Part shown: positions 34,102 through 43,083 of the stretch, one piece after another
Layout: every line of letters begins with the position of its first letter
How positions within the stretch are numbered: the stretch's first letter is position 1
From: Pseudomonas fluorescens
GTDB taxonomy: Bacteria; Pseudomonadota; Gammaproteobacteria; Pseudomonadales; Pseudomonadaceae
Length of the DNA: 64,000 nt
Assembly (NCBI RefSeq): GCF_001648775.1
Contig: NZ_LVEJ01000029.1
Coordinates: 1-64,000 of the forward strand
Direction of reading: 5' to 3'
Notes under the pieces: generated by a model
What the model saw: the letters and a program-made list of their open reading frames with translations, nothing else
The model's database searches: none
Told to the model about the DNA's origin: nothing
Translations under genes and position numbers: made by a program

Positions 34102-36151
34102 GGCGGAAACGCGCGGTGTTGTCGGTGAGTGCTTTGCTGCCTTGGCTGAGGGTGTCTGCGGCGAGATTCACTGCGCGTGCGCCTTCGAGTAAACGCACGG
34201 CTGCCTGATCGACCTGCTGGATGTTGCCACTAACTTCGTCGGCGGTGCTCGCTTGTTCCTCAACGGCGGTGGCGATCTGCGCCAACGTGTCGGTGACGCT
34301 CTGCATGGCGCTGGCGATTTCGCCCAGGCGTTCGCCGAGACCGGTGACCGACTCGGCATCGGTTTGCGCCTGGCCGCACGCGGCTTCCATCAAACTCACG
34401 GCTTCGTTGACCGTCGCGCGCAAGCTGTCGACGGTTCCGGCGATCTGCGCGGTCGACGATTGTGTGCGTTGCGACAGGCTGCGCACTTCGTCCGCCACTA
34501 CGGCAAAGCCGCGACCTTGTTCACCTGCGCGCGCGGCTTCGATGGCCGCGTTGAGTGCGAGCAGATTGGTTTGCTCGGCGACGCCGCGAATGGTGTCGAC
34601 CACCAATTGAATCTGCTGGCCTTGTTCGCTGACCCGACCCAACGCCGCAGCCGTTTCATTCAAACGCTGATTGAGTTGCTGGATGCTCGCCGTGGTGCGT
34701 TGGCTGTCACGGCTGCTGTCGGCCGCGATGCGCCGGGTGTGCTGAGCGCTGCCGGAGGCCTGTTCGCAACTCTGCGCCACACCTTGCGAGGTGGCGGCCA
34801 ATTGCGTGGCGGCTGCGGCGATCTGGCTGATCTGCAACTGCTGCGCCTCGACTTCGCTGAGGGCGCCGCTGGAGTGTTCGTTGAGGCTGCGCACGGCGTT
34901 GCTTAGTTGGGAGGTCTCGTGATCGACACCGAGCATGCTCGTGCGCAATTGCACCACGGCCACGTTGAGCGCGGTGCTGATCGCCGCCAGCTCATCACGT
35001 CCCACCACCGGCACTTGCAGGCTCAGGTTGCCGTCGCGCAGGGCTTCAGCGAGCAGGGTGATGCCGCTGGCGCTGCGACGGATCGAGGCTTGCAGGCAGA
35101 CAAACAAGTACAGCGCCGCCAGTAGCAAGCAACCAAAGATCGCCGCGACGATGATGAACTGACGGATTGCTGAACTGTGGTAGGCGTCGAGGCGCTGATC
35201 CAGCGACACCAGCGATTGCTGGCGCAGGGCGGCGAGGTCGGTCAACAGGGCATCGAGGTTGCGTTCGAAGTCGTCCGGCTTGAGCGTGATGCTGCCGCCG
35301 AACACGCCGTCGTCGAGTACTTTCAGCCCGCTGTCGAGGCGTTTCAGGCTGTCGTGGTATTGGCTGGCCCAGCTCTGTTGATCTTTCGGCAGGCGTGCTT
35401 CGAGCAGCGTGGCGGTTTTCACCAGTTGCTCGCGGGCATCGCCGATGCGGCTGCGCAAGTCGCGCAATTGCAGACGGCTTTGCAGGGTGAATTGGCCGGA
35501 GACGACCGAGGCTTGACCGACGGCGGCGAGGCGGCCGACCCGTTCGATCAGGTCCGGCGCGTGTTGCGTGGAAATCTGCGTCAACAGGTAGGTTTCCAGC
35601 CACGGCGCGAGGGTCAGGCGATTGTCCATGACGATCTGCTCGCGCAACGCTTGCAGAGCGCTGAGGGCGTTGGTGAAACGGTCGTAACCGTCTGGCCACC
35701 AGCCGACGCTGCTGAGGCTTTTCGAATCCAACCCGTTCAGCGCGGTTTGCAGCGCCTGATAGCGGCTGAGGGTTTCGCCTTCGGCACCTTCGTTTTTCAG
35801 CGCGTTACCCAAGTCCGTGGTGGCTTGCAGAACTGCCGGTTGCACCGCGTCGAACGCGCCCATGGCGGCGAGGGTAGCGGGCGTCGGCTGGCGATTGGTT
35901 TCCGTGGCGCGCCAACGGGCGGCGCGGTCACGTTGGGCGGCGAGCAGGTTGTCCAGCGCATCCAGTGCGAGCAACTGCCGTACGCCGGCACGTTCGCCGG
36001 AAATCAGATTGAGCTTGTCGCGATAGTCCTGGCCGATCATCAACAGGCTGCCGGCCAACGGCAGAATGAACAGCAGAAACAACAACTGGAATTTACCTGC
36101 GAAGCCAAACCGCCCCAGCAATTTGATCCCCGGTGAAAGGAAAGCCTGCAT
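34094..36151 (-). CDS. Membrane methyl-accepting chemotaxis protein
   Basis: 685 residues from ATG 36151 (MQAFLSPGIKLLGRF), with GAGGAG upstream; the frame stays open earlier but without family sequence. Order: membrane segment 1 (about residues 25-45), a long periplasmic sensor region (about 45-325), membrane segment 2 (FIIVAAIFGCLLLAALYLF, about 330-350; first residue varies in my reading), HAMP, then the cytoplasmic hairpin with tip VAEQTNLLALNAAIEAARAG. The about 280-residue helical sensor suggests a helical-bimodular type ligand domain. The ligand is unknown. It is convergent with the LysR gene. Confidence 0.9.
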   Translation of the reverse strand: MQAFLSPGIKLLGRFGFAGKFQLLFLLFILPLAGSLLMIGQDYRDKLNLISGERAGVRQLLALDALDNLLAAQRDRAARWRATETNRQPTPATLAAMGAFDAVQPAVLQATTDLGNALKNEGAEGETLSRYQALQTALNGLDSKSLSSVGWWPDGYDRFTNALSALQALREQIVMDNRLTLAPWLETYLLTQISTQHAPDLIERVGRLAAVGQASVVSGQFTLQSRLQLRDLRSRIGDAREQLVKTATLLEARLPKDQQSWASQYHDSLKRLDSGLKVLDDGVFGGSITLKPDDFERNLDALLTDLAALRQQSLVSLDQRLDAYHSSAIRQFIIVAAIFGCLLLAALYLFVCLQASIRRSASGITLLAEALRDGNLSLQVPVVGRDELAAISTALNVAVVQLRTSMLGVDHETSQLSNAVRSLNEHSSGALSEVEAQQLQISQIAAAATQLAATSQGVAQSCEQASGSAQHTRRIAADSSRDSQRTTASIQQLNQRLNETAAALGRVSEQGQQIQLVVDTIRGVAEQTNLLALNAAIEAARAGEQGRGFAVVADEVRSLSQRTQSSTAQIAGTVDSLRATVNEAVSLMEAACGQAQTDAESVTGLGERLGEIASAMQSVTDTLAQIATAVEEQASTADEVSGNIQQVDQAAVRLLEGARAVNLAADTLSQGSKALTDNTARFRLS

Positions 36152-36484
36152 GCCCCATGACTCCTCTGGACACCACGCACCATTGGCGTGCATCGCGGTC
36201 GTTCGACCTGGATGTTGTGCCCTGCTAAAAGGCCTCGAAAGTTCACTCTCGCCCGCTCTGTAGGCCGGCTCTGTAGCGAAACTTCCCATTGTCGGTGCCC
36301 TTTGTAAGGGCGCCGCGTTCAAGGGATAGAGCAAGGCAAGATTCAGACCATGGCGTTGCGCTATCACCTTGCTGTCGACGACCAGTCAGTTAGTTAGCTG
36401 GCTAAGGGGATGGCGCTGTCGCACCGAAAAATGGCACATTGACGCACCTGCCTGCGTGCACCCATCTGCTGTCCGGAAACTTCC
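36152..36484. other. Divergent intergenic region, chemoreceptor / fosmidomycin-type exporter
   Basis: A 333-base stretch without a gene. It should hold two divergent promoters. I saw a tandem CTACAGAGC repeat (minus strand, around 36255) and a TTAGTTAGCTGGCTAAGG run near 36390, but no convincing sigma-28 or sigma-70 box. Confidence 0.5.
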
Positions 36485-37702
36485 ATGGCTATCAGCAACG
36501 TTCAGACCGCCGCTGCCTCGGCGCCCGCTGCTCCCCAAAGCAGTCCATTGGTGATGCGTATCATCGGTGCGGTGGCGCTGGCGCATTTGATCAACGACTT
36601 GATTCAGTCGGTACTGCCTTCCATCTATCCGATGCTCAAGGCTAACTACGGCCTGACCTTTACTCAGGTCGGCCTGATCACCCTGACTTTTCAACTGACC
36701 GCGTCGCTGTTGCAGCCGTGGGTCGGTTATCACACCGATCGGCATCCGAAACCGTGGCTGTTGCCGGGCGGTTCGATTTGCACGCTGATTGGCATCGTGA
36801 TGATGTCGATGGTCGGCAGTTTTCCGTTGATCCTGCTGGCGGCGGCGCTGATCGGTATCGGCTCCTCGACGTTCCACCCCGAGGCCTCGCGGATTGCGCG
36901 GCTGGCGTCCGGTGGACGCTTTGGTCTGGCGCAATCGACCTTCCAGGTCGGTGGTAACGCGGGTTCGGCGTTTGGTCCGTTGCTGGCGGCGGCGATCATC
37001 ATTCCGTTCGGCCAGGCCAATGTGGCGTGGTTCGGCCTGTTCGCGGTGTTTGCGCTGTTCGTGCTGTACCGCATCAGCCGCTGGTACGCCCATCACCTCA
37101 ATCTGTTCAAGCTCAAGGCCGGTCAGGCAGCGACTCACGGGCTGTCGAAGGGCAGGGTGACCAGTGCGCTGGTGGTGTTGGGGTTGTTGGTGTTTTCGAA
37201 GTATTTCTACATGGCCAGCCTGACCAGTTACTTCACGTTCTACCTGATCGAGAAGTTCGACCTGTCGGTGGCCAGTTCGCAGTTGCACTTGTTCCTGTTC
37301 TTGGGCGCGGTGGCGGCGGGGACGTTCTTTGGCGGGCCGATTGGCGACAAGATCGGGCGTAAGGCGGTGATCTGGTTTTCGATCCTTGGTGTGGCGCCGT
37401 TCACGTTGCTGATGCCTCACGTCGATCTGTTCTGGACCACCGTTCTCAGCGTGGTGATCGGCTTCATTCTGGCTTCGGCGTTCTCGGCGATTGTGGTGTA
37501 CGCGCAGGAACTGGTGCCGGGCAATGTCGGGATGATTGCCGGGGTGTTCTTCGGTTTGATGTTTGGGTTTGGCGGGATTGGCGCGGCGCTGCTCGGGCAT
37601 CTGGCGGATATTCACGGGATTGAGTACGTGTATTTCCTGTGTTCGTTCCTGCCGTTGTTTGGCGTGTTGGCGATCTTCTTGCCGCGCACCAAAAAGACCT
37701 GA
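36485..37702 (+). CDS. fsr: Fosmidomycin-resistance-type MFS exporter
   Basis: A 405-residue, 12-segment major facilitator of the Fsr group. Recognisable segments are AHLINDLIQSVLPSIYPMLK at segment 1 and GYHTDRHPKPWLLPGG in the 2-3 loop. IGIGSSTFHPEASRIARLAS is a hallmark of Fsr. STFQVGGNAGSAFGPLLAA follows. E. coli Fsr exports fosmidomycin; other members export glyphosate-like or unrelated compounds, so the natural substrate is open. It is monocistronic, with a REP pair and a terminator downstream. Confidence 0.9.
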   Translation: MAISNVQTAAASAPAAPQSSPLVMRIIGAVALAHLINDLIQSVLPSIYPMLKANYGLTFTQVGLITLTFQLTASLLQPWVGYHTDRHPKPWLLPGGSICTLIGIVMMSMVGSFPLILLAAALIGIGSSTFHPEASRIARLASGGRFGLAQSTFQVGGNAGSAFGPLLAAAIIIPFGQANVAWFGLFAVFALFVLYRISRWYAHHLNLFKLKAGQAATHGLSKGRVTSALVVLGLLVFSKYFYMASLTSYFTFYLIEKFDLSVASSQLHLFLFLGAVAAGTFFGGPIGDKIGRKAVIWFSILGVAPFTLLMPHVDLFWTTVLSVVIGFILASAFSAIVVYAQELVPGNVGMIAGVFFGLMFGFGGIGAALLGHLADIHGIEYVYFLCSFLPLFGVLAIFLPRTKKT

Positions 37703-37720
37703 TTCCACACAATCCCCAAC

Positions 37721-37808
37721 TGTGGGAGCGAGCCTGCTCGCGAATGCGGTGTGTCATCCGCAGATATGTGGCTGACACTCCCTCTTCGCGAGCAGGCTCG
37801 CTCCCACA
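37721..37808. repeat. REP pair (REPIN), outward type
   Basis: TGTGGGAGCGAGCCTGCTCG and its inverse, about 40 bases apart, lie right after the fsr-like gene. Confidence 0.9.
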
Positions 37809-37841
37809 GGTGGAATAGGTTCGGCCATAAATCTCAGGCAC

Positions 37842-37872
37842 AAAAAAGCCGCGTATCAAACGCGGCTTTTTC
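37842..37872. terminator. Bidirectional terminator fsr / ychF
   Basis: AAAAAAGCCGCG, loop TATCAAA, CGCGGCTTTTT. It lies between the convergent fsr-like (plus) and ychF (minus) genes. Confidence 0.92.
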
Positions 37873-37885
37873 TTGGGCTTAACGC

Positions 37886-38986
37886 TTACACGTTGAAGCG
37901 GAAGTGCATCACGTCGCCGTCTTTGACGATGTAATCCTTGCCTTCCAGACGCCATTTACCGGCTTCTTTGGTACCGGCTTCGCCCTTGTACTGGATGAAG
38001 TCGTTGTAGGCGATGACTTCGGCGCGGATGAAGCCTTTCTCGAAGTCGGTGTGGATCACGCCAGCAGCTTGCGGCGCGGTAGCACCGACTTTGACGGTCC
38101 AGGCGCGGACTTCTTCGACACCGGCGGTGAAGTAGGTCTGCAGGTGCAGCATTTCGTAGCCGGCGCGAATCACGCGGTTCAGGCCAGGCTCTTCCAGGCC
38201 CAGGGCCTCGAGGAACATGTCCTTCTCTTCGCCGTCATCGAGCTCGGCGATTTCTGCTTCGATCTTGTTGCAGACCGGAACGACCATCGCGCCTTCTTCT
38301 TCGGCAATGGCGCGAACCACGTCCAGGTGCGGGTTGTTCTCGAAACCGTCTTCAGCGACGTTGGCGATGTACATGACCGGCTTGGTGGTCAGCAGGTGGA
38401 AGCCCTTGATCACGGCCTTTTCGTCAGCGCTCATGTTCTTCATCAGGCTGCGTGCTGGCTTGCCTTCGGTGAAGTGCGCGATCAGTTGCTCCAGCAGAGC
38501 TTTCTGAACCACAGCGTCCTTGTCACCGCCCTTGGCGTTACGCGCAACTTTCTGCAGTTGCTTCTCGCAGCTGTCGAGGTCGGCGAAGATCAGTTCCAGG
38601 TCGATGATTTCGATGTCACGTTTCGGGTCGACGCTGTTGGAAACGTGGATCACGTTTTCGTCTTCGAAGCAGCGCACCACGTGAGCGATCGCGTCGGTTT
38701 CGCGGATGTTGGCGAGGAACTTGTTGCCCAGGCCTTCACCTTTCGAGGCGCCGGCAACCAGGCCTGCGATGTCGACGAATTCCATGGTGGTCGGCAGGAT
38801 GCGCTTCGGATTGACGATGGCCGCCAGGGCTTCCAGACGCGGATCCGGCATCGGTACGATGCCGCTGTTCGGCTCGATGGTGCAGAAGGGGAAGTTTTCG
38901 GCCGCGATACCGGATTTGGTCAGGGCGTTGAACAGGGTGGACTTGCCGACGTTAGGCAGGCCGACGATGCCGCAATTGAATCCCAT
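37886..38986 (-). CDS. ychF: Redox-regulated ATPase YchF (OLA1 family)
   Basis: A 366-residue Obg-related P-loop NTPase with normal length. The P-loop is GLPNVGKSTLFNALT (about residues 7-21), G3 is VDIAGLVAGASKGEGLG, and the altered G4-like motif explains the ATP preference of the family. The C-terminal TGS-type domain reads AWTVKVGATAPQAAGVIHTD and KDYIVKDGDVMHFRF. YchF binds ribosomes and is linked to oxidative stress and translation control. It follows pth by 22 bp on the same strand, the usual pth-ychF pair. Confidence 0.96.
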   Translation of the reverse strand: MGFNCGIVGLPNVGKSTLFNALTKSGIAAENFPFCTIEPNSGIVPMPDPRLEALAAIVNPKRILPTTMEFVDIAGLVAGASKGEGLGNKFLANIRETDAIAHVVRCFEDENVIHVSNSVDPKRDIEIIDLELIFADLDSCEKQLQKVARNAKGGDKDAVVQKALLEQLIAHFTEGKPARSLMKNMSADEKAVIKGFHLLTTKPVMYIANVAEDGFENNPHLDVVRAIAEEEGAMVVPVCNKIEAEIAELDDGEEKDMFLEALGLEEPGLNRVIRAGYEMLHLQTYFTAGVEEVRAWTVKVGATAPQAAGVIHTDFEKGFIRAEVIAYNDFIQYKGEAGTKEAGKWRLEGKDYIVKDGDVMHFRFNV

Positions 38987-39008
38987 GGTGTTTCCCCTCG
39001 GAGTAGAG

Positions 39009-39593
39009 TCAGGCCTTCTGGCTGTGCAGGTTTTTCATCGCGCGGTTCCATTCACCGGCGAGGATATCCGGCAGCACGCCGAGGGCAAAGTCGATGCTGG
39101 CATCGAGTTTTTCCTGTTCGGCGCGTGGCGCACGACCCAGGACGAAATTTGAAACCATACTGGCGACGCCCGGGTGGCCAATGCCAAGCCGCAGGCGGTA
39201 GAACGTATTCTGATTGCCCAGTTGCGCAATGATGTCGCGCAACCCGTTGTGACCGCCATGGCCGCCGCCCTGCTTGAGCTTGGCAACGCCCGGAGGCAAG
39301 TCGAGTTCGTCGTGCGCCACGAGGATTTCTTCAGGCTTGATGCGGAAGAAACCGGCGAGTGCCGCCACGGCCTGGCCGCTGCGGTTCATGTAGGTGGTGG
39401 GAATCAGCAGACGAACATCCTGACCCTGATGCGAATAGCGCCCGGTCAGGCCGAAATATTTGCGATCGGCCACAAGATTCACATTCTGTGCGTGGGCGAT
39501 GCGCTCAACAAAAAGGGCCCCTGCGTTATGCCGGGTCTGGTCGTATTCGGCGCCTGGATTTCCCAGGCCAACGATCAGTTTGATGGCAGTCAC
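39009..39593 (-). CDS. pth: Peptidyl-tRNA hydrolase
   Basis: 194 residues, the normal length. The N-terminus IVGLGNPGAEYDQTRHNAG includes the catalytic His (about residue 22). Asn and Asp active-site partners are in TYMNRSGQAVAAL and AHDELDLPPG. GGGHGGHNGLRDI is the conserved glycine-rich loop. It recycles peptidyl-tRNAs dropped from ribosomes by cutting the ester bond. It lies in the rplY-pth-ychF group, separated from rplY by 171 bp containing a long inverted repeat. Confidence 0.96.
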   Translation of the reverse strand: MTAIKLIVGLGNPGAEYDQTRHNAGALFVERIAHAQNVNLVADRKYFGLTGRYSHQGQDVRLLIPTTYMNRSGQAVAALAGFFRIKPEEILVAHDELDLPPGVAKLKQGGGHGGHNGLRDIIAQLGNQNTFYRLRLGIGHPGVASMVSNFVLGRAPRAEQEKLDASIDFALGVLPDILAGEWNRAMKNLHSQKA

Positions 39594-39616
39594 GATAGGG
39601 GCCCTTCCTTTGAGTG

Positions 39617-39745
39617 GTGAGTAACATCGCCGCGATCAGGGAAAGCGGCGAAAGTGGACGAAAAATGCTCATTTACCATGGATGTAAACTCCGCGTTCTC
39701 GCCCGCTTTCTCGCTACGTTCCAGTCCGCGATGTTACTTGCTCAC
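39617..39745. repeat. About 130-bp inverted-repeat element between rplY and pth
   Basis: GTGAGTAACATCGC at 39617-39630 is answered by GCGATGTTACTTGCTCAC at 39728-39745, giving a perfect 10-bp core plus an outer GTGA/TCAC. Inside, GAAAGCGG near the left arm faces CCGCTTTC near the right arm. A small dyad, ATTTACCATGGATGTAAAC, sits in the middle. It could be a mobile intergenic repeat (MITE-like) or a structured RNA in the rplY-pth transcript. There is no clear T-run. Confidence 0.55.
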
Positions 39746-39764
39746 TCAGGCATGACAGAGTGAA

Positions 39765-40367
39765 TTACTCTGCTGCGCCTTCTTCGGTAGCTTCTGGAGC
39801 AACACGTGGAGCGTGGACGTTGGCAACAGCCTTGTCATCGCCGTGTGCCAGAGCAACGAACTCAACGCCTTTCGGAGCTTTGAGGTCCGACAGGTGAATG
39901 ATCGAACCGATTTCAGCGTCAGCCAGGTCGACTTCGATGAACTCAGGCAGATCTTTCGGCAGGCAGGTCACTTCGATTTCAGCAACAACGTGCGAAATCT
40001 CGCCGCCTTTCTTCACTGGAGCAGCTTCGTTGATGAAGTGCACAGGAACGATAGCGGTCAGTTTCTGGCCAGCGACAACGCGTACGAAGTCAGCGTGCAG
40101 AACGTGGCCTTTGGCCGGGTGACGTTGCAGAGCTTTGATGATGACGTTCTGCTTGGTGCCGCCAACGTTCAGCTCGATGATGTGGCTGTAAGCCGCTTCG
40201 TTTTCGAGCAGTTTGGCAACTTCTTTGGCCAGCATGCTGATGGATTCAGGGGCTTTCTCGCCACCGTAAACAACAGCTGGAACCAGAGCGGCGAGACGAC
40301 GCAGGCGGCGGCTCGCACCTTTCCCCAGGTCGGAACGCACTTCAGCATTCAGAGTAAAATCGTTCAT
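39765..40367 (-). CDS. rplY: 50S ribosomal protein L25 (Ctc form)
   Basis: A 200-residue L25 of the long Ctc type. It has the N-terminal 5S-rRNA-binding domain (FTLNAEVRSDLGKGASRRLR, residues about 3-22) and a C-terminal beta domain. It ends in an acidic Ala/Glu-rich tail. It binds 5S rRNA in the large subunit. It lies between prs, which is followed by a strong terminator, and pth. The start is the usual MNDFTLNAE. Its own promoter must lie in the 142 bp before it. Confidence 0.96.
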   Translation of the reverse strand: MNDFTLNAEVRSDLGKGASRRLRRLAALVPAVVYGGEKAPESISMLAKEVAKLLENEAAYSHIIELNVGGTKQNVIIKALQRHPAKGHVLHADFVRVVAGQKLTAIVPVHFINEAAPVKKGGEISHVVAEIEVTCLPKDLPEFIEVDLADAEIGSIIHLSDLKAPKGVEFVALAHGDDKAVANVHAPRVAPEATEEGAAE

Positions 40368-40432
40368 TGTGTATCTCCAAAATAGCCATGACCGGAGTGG
40401 CGTTTGCGACCAGCGCCAAACACGGTATGGGC

Positions 40433-40477
40433 AAAAAAGCCCCGCCCCGGCAGGAATGCCGGGGCGGGGCGCTTTTC
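40433..40477. terminator. Strong GC-rich terminator after prs
   Basis: AGCCCCGCCCCGGCA, short loop, TGCCGGGGCGGGGC, with A-run left and T-runs both sides. It lies past the prs stop on the minus strand, ahead of rplY. Confidence 0.9.
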
Positions 40478-40509
40478 GTCAACGAGACATTTCGCGAAGG
40501 GCAGGGCCC

Positions 40510-41451
40510 TTAACGGAACATCGCGCTGATCGATTCTTCATTGCTGATGCGGCGAACCGCTTCGGCAACAACCGGTGCGATATCCAGTTGACGGATACGT
40601 GCACAGGCTTGTGCTGCAGCGGACAGCGGGATGGTGTTCGTCACCACCAGCTCGTCCAGCACGGAATTTTCGATATTCTCGATGGCCCGACCCGACAGCA
40701 CAGGGTGTGTGCAGTAGGCAAAGACCTTGGCTGCGCCATGCTCTTTCAGGGCCTTGGCCGCGTGGCACAGAGTGCCGGCGGTATCGACCATGTCATCGAC
40801 CAGAATACAGGTACGCCCTTCGACATCACCGATGATATGCATCACTTCAGAGTGATTGGCTTTCTCACGGCGTTTGTCGATGATCCCGAGGTCCACGCCC
40901 AGGGATTTGGCAACGGCACGTGCTCGCACGACGCCACCAATGTCCGGGGACACGATCATCAGGTTTTCGAAGCGCTGATCTTCAATGTCATCCACCAGAA
41001 CCGGGGAGCCGTAGATATTATCTACCGGAATATCGAAGAAACCCTGAATCTGGTCAGCATGCAGATCAACCGTGAGAACACGGTCGATGCCGACTACGGT
41101 AAGCATGTCAGCGACGACTTTCGCGCTGATAGCCACACGTGCGGAACGCGGACGGCGATCCTGACGGGCATAACCAAAATAAGGAATAACAGCAGTGATA
41201 CGAGTAGCCGAGGAGCGGCGGAAGGCATCAGCCATCACTACCAGTTCCATCAGGTTATCGTTAGTCGGAGCGCAAGTCGGCTGAATAATGAAAACGTCTT
41301 TACCGCGAACGTTTTCATTGATCTCGGCAGTAATTTCGCCGTCGGAGAACTTACCGACAGAGATGTCACCGAGAGGGATATGCAGCTGACGTACAACACG
41401 CCGAGCCAGATCGGGGTTAGCGTTCCCCGTAAAGACCATCATCTTGGACAC
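40510..41451 (-). CDS. prs: Ribose-phosphate pyrophosphokinase
   Basis: 313 residues, normal for class I PRPP synthase. Motifs: metal/PRPP loop VDLHADQIQGFFDIPVDN (about residues 128-145), RQDRRPRSARVAIS flexible loop, and the PRPP-binding CILVDDMVDTAGTL (about 214-227). It makes PRPP from ribose-5-phosphate and ATP for nucleotide, His and Trp synthesis. It is preceded by tRNA-Gln and ispE on the same strand, the standard pseudomonad order. Confidence 0.97.
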   Translation of the reverse strand: MSKMMVFTGNANPDLARRVVRQLHIPLGDISVGKFSDGEITAEINENVRGKDVFIIQPTCAPTNDNLMELVVMADAFRRSSATRITAVIPYFGYARQDRRPRSARVAISAKVVADMLTVVGIDRVLTVDLHADQIQGFFDIPVDNIYGSPVLVDDIEDQRFENLMIVSPDIGGVVRARAVAKSLGVDLGIIDKRREKANHSEVMHIIGDVEGRTCILVDDMVDTAGTLCHAAKALKEHGAAKVFAYCTHPVLSGRAIENIENSVLDELVVTNTIPLSAAAQACARIRQLDIAPVVAEAVRRISNEESISAMFR

Positions 41452-41496
41452 GCGCAGTACCTAGAGGCTGAGGGTAACCTGGATGAGTATAGAAAA

Positions 41497-41571
41497 TGGC
41501 AGGGGCGGCTGGATTCGAACCAACGCATGGCAGGATCAAAACCTGCTGCCTTACCGCTTGGCGACGCCCCT
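41497..41571 (-). tRNA. tRNA-Gln (UUG)
   Basis: A 75-nt cloverleaf on minus, starting AGGGGCG and ending CGCCCCT plus GCCA. The anticodon loop reads GTTTTGATC with TTG, and the T-arm has GGTTCGAATCC. It lies between ispE and prs and is probably co-transcribed. Confidence 0.94.
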
Positions 41572-41607
41572 GTATCTGTTGCATCAAGTGCCGAGCACTT
41601 GGTTCCT

Positions 41608-42459
41608 TTAGAGCAGACTTTGCAGCTTGCGGTGCAACATCGAAACGTTGCTGCCTTTCGCTACAAACCCTGTAAGGGTCTCTGTCAGAAGGGCCGAGAC
41701 TTTATCAGCTTCAGCTTTGCTTGGGAAGCCCCCAAACACACAACTTCCAGTTCCGGTGAGTTTTGCTTCGGTAAATTTACCTAACAAATCCAATGCGTTA
41801 CGTACTTCTGGATAACGCCTTGCAACCACCGGCAAGCAGTCATTTCGACTGTTTCCCTCGGGAACGGGGCGCACTTTAATGGGCGGCGTGTTACGTGTCA
41901 ACAAAGGATCGGAAAAAATTTCTGCCGTACTAACAGAGACTTGCGGCACGAGCACCAGATACCACGGTTCTTCGGGATCCACCGGGGTGAGTTTCTCGCC
42001 CACGCCCTCGGCAAACGCCGCATGGCCACGGACGAATACCGGCACGTCAGCGCCAAGCGTCAGGCCCAGTGCGGCCAGGCGATCTTCATCCCAACCCAGC
42101 TGCCACAAATGATTCAGGCCGAGCAAAGTCGTCGCAGCATTCGAACTGCCGCCACCGATGCCGCCGCCCATGGGCAGGACTTTATCAATCCAGATGTCGA
42201 TGCCGAGCGGGCAAGCGGATTGTTGCTGGAGCATTTTCGCCGCGCGCACGATCAGGTTGCTGTCGTGAGGCACGCCTTCGAATTCGGTGTGCAACTGAAT
42301 CACGCCGTCATCGCGCACGGCAAAGGTGATTTCATCGCCGTAATCGACAAACTGAAACAAAGTCTGCAACTCGTGATAACCGTCTTCACGACGACCGAGA
42401 ATATGCAGCATCAGATTGAGTTTGGCTGGCGAGGGCAGCGTCAGACGTGCAGCGGTCAT
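41608..42459 (-). CDS. ispE: 4-diphosphocytidyl-2-C-methyl-D-erythritol kinase
   Basis: A 283-residue GHMP kinase. The N-terminal LPSPAKLNLMLHILGRREDG carries the catalytic Lys region. The ATP-binding glycine loop is LPMGGGIGGGSSNAATTL (about residues 92-109). A C-terminal GTGSCVFGGF is also conserved. IspE phosphorylates CDP-methylerythritol in the non-mevalonate isoprenoid pathway. It begins 3 bp after lolB, so it is in the TPR-lolB-ispE operon leading to tRNA-Gln and prs. Confidence 0.96.
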   Translation of the reverse strand: MTAARLTLPSPAKLNLMLHILGRREDGYHELQTLFQFVDYGDEITFAVRDDGVIQLHTEFEGVPHDSNLIVRAAKMLQQQSACPLGIDIWIDKVLPMGGGIGGGSSNAATTLLGLNHLWQLGWDEDRLAALGLTLGADVPVFVRGHAAFAEGVGEKLTPVDPEEPWYLVLVPQVSVSTAEIFSDPLLTRNTPPIKVRPVPEGNSRNDCLPVVARRYPEVRNALDLLGKFTEAKLTGTGSCVFGGFPSKAEADKVSALLTETLTGFVAKGSNVSMLHRKLQSLL

Positions 42460-42462
42460 GCG

Positions 42463-43080
42463 TTATTGCCCCAGCTTGCGCGGTTGCCAGGTCTTGATCA
42501 CCAGCGTCACGTCGAGGTCGGTGCCGTGCAGCTTGATGCGCTCAGGCAACCAGTAACCATTCTGTTCGGTGTAAGCGGTGTATTCGACTTTCCAGCCATC
42601 CTGTTCAAGGCTGGCCAAACGGCTGTTGGCGTCCAGATTCAGGCGACTTTTAGTGTCTGGAGCCGGCAGGCCACGTACCCACCAGGCCAGATTCGACACC
42701 GGCAACTTCCAGCCAAGCTGCTCTTCGAGCAAAGCTTCCGGCGATTGCGATTCGTAGCGGCCCTGATTGGCGACTTCCAGTGACACCTTGCCCGGACGCC
42801 CGGTCAGGCGTGCCGCGCCACGACCCAGCGGGCCGGACAGGCGAATGTCGTAGTAGTCCTGACGTTGCAGCCAGAACAGCGTGCCGCTACCGGAATCCTT
42901 TGGCGCACGGATGCCGATCTTGCCGTCGATCTGCCAGCCGTCGAGGCCGGTCAGTTGCTGTTTGTTCGCGGCCCATTGAGCCGGGCTGCCGTGGCCCTCG
43001 ACCGATTCGCGAGTGCCAAAACCCGAGCAGCCGGCGAGCAGGGCGATGAAGCTGAAAACAATAACGTGGCGCAAAAACAT
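42463..43080 (-). CDS. lolB: Outer-membrane lipoprotein receptor LolB
   Basis: 205 residues with a lipoprotein signal (MFLRHVIVFSFIALLAGCSG, lipobox LAGC). The mature part has the LolB beta-barrel-like sequence (GWQIDGKIGIRAPKDSGSG, then LFWLQRQDYYDIRLSGPLG with the exposed Leu/Trp region, and later LPVSNLAWWVRGLPAP). It receives lipoproteins from LolA and inserts them in the outer membrane. It starts 3 bp after the TPR lipoprotein gene and is followed by ispE, as in other pseudomonads. Confidence 0.95.
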   Translation of the reverse strand: MFLRHVIVFSFIALLAGCSGFGTRESVEGHGSPAQWAANKQQLTGLDGWQIDGKIGIRAPKDSGSGTLFWLQRQDYYDIRLSGPLGRGAARLTGRPGKVSLEVANQGRYESQSPEALLEEQLGWKLPVSNLAWWVRGLPAPDTKSRLNLDANSRLASLEQDGWKVEYTAYTEQNGYWLPERIKLHGTDLDVTLVIKTWQPRKLGQ

Positions 43081-43083
43081 GAG

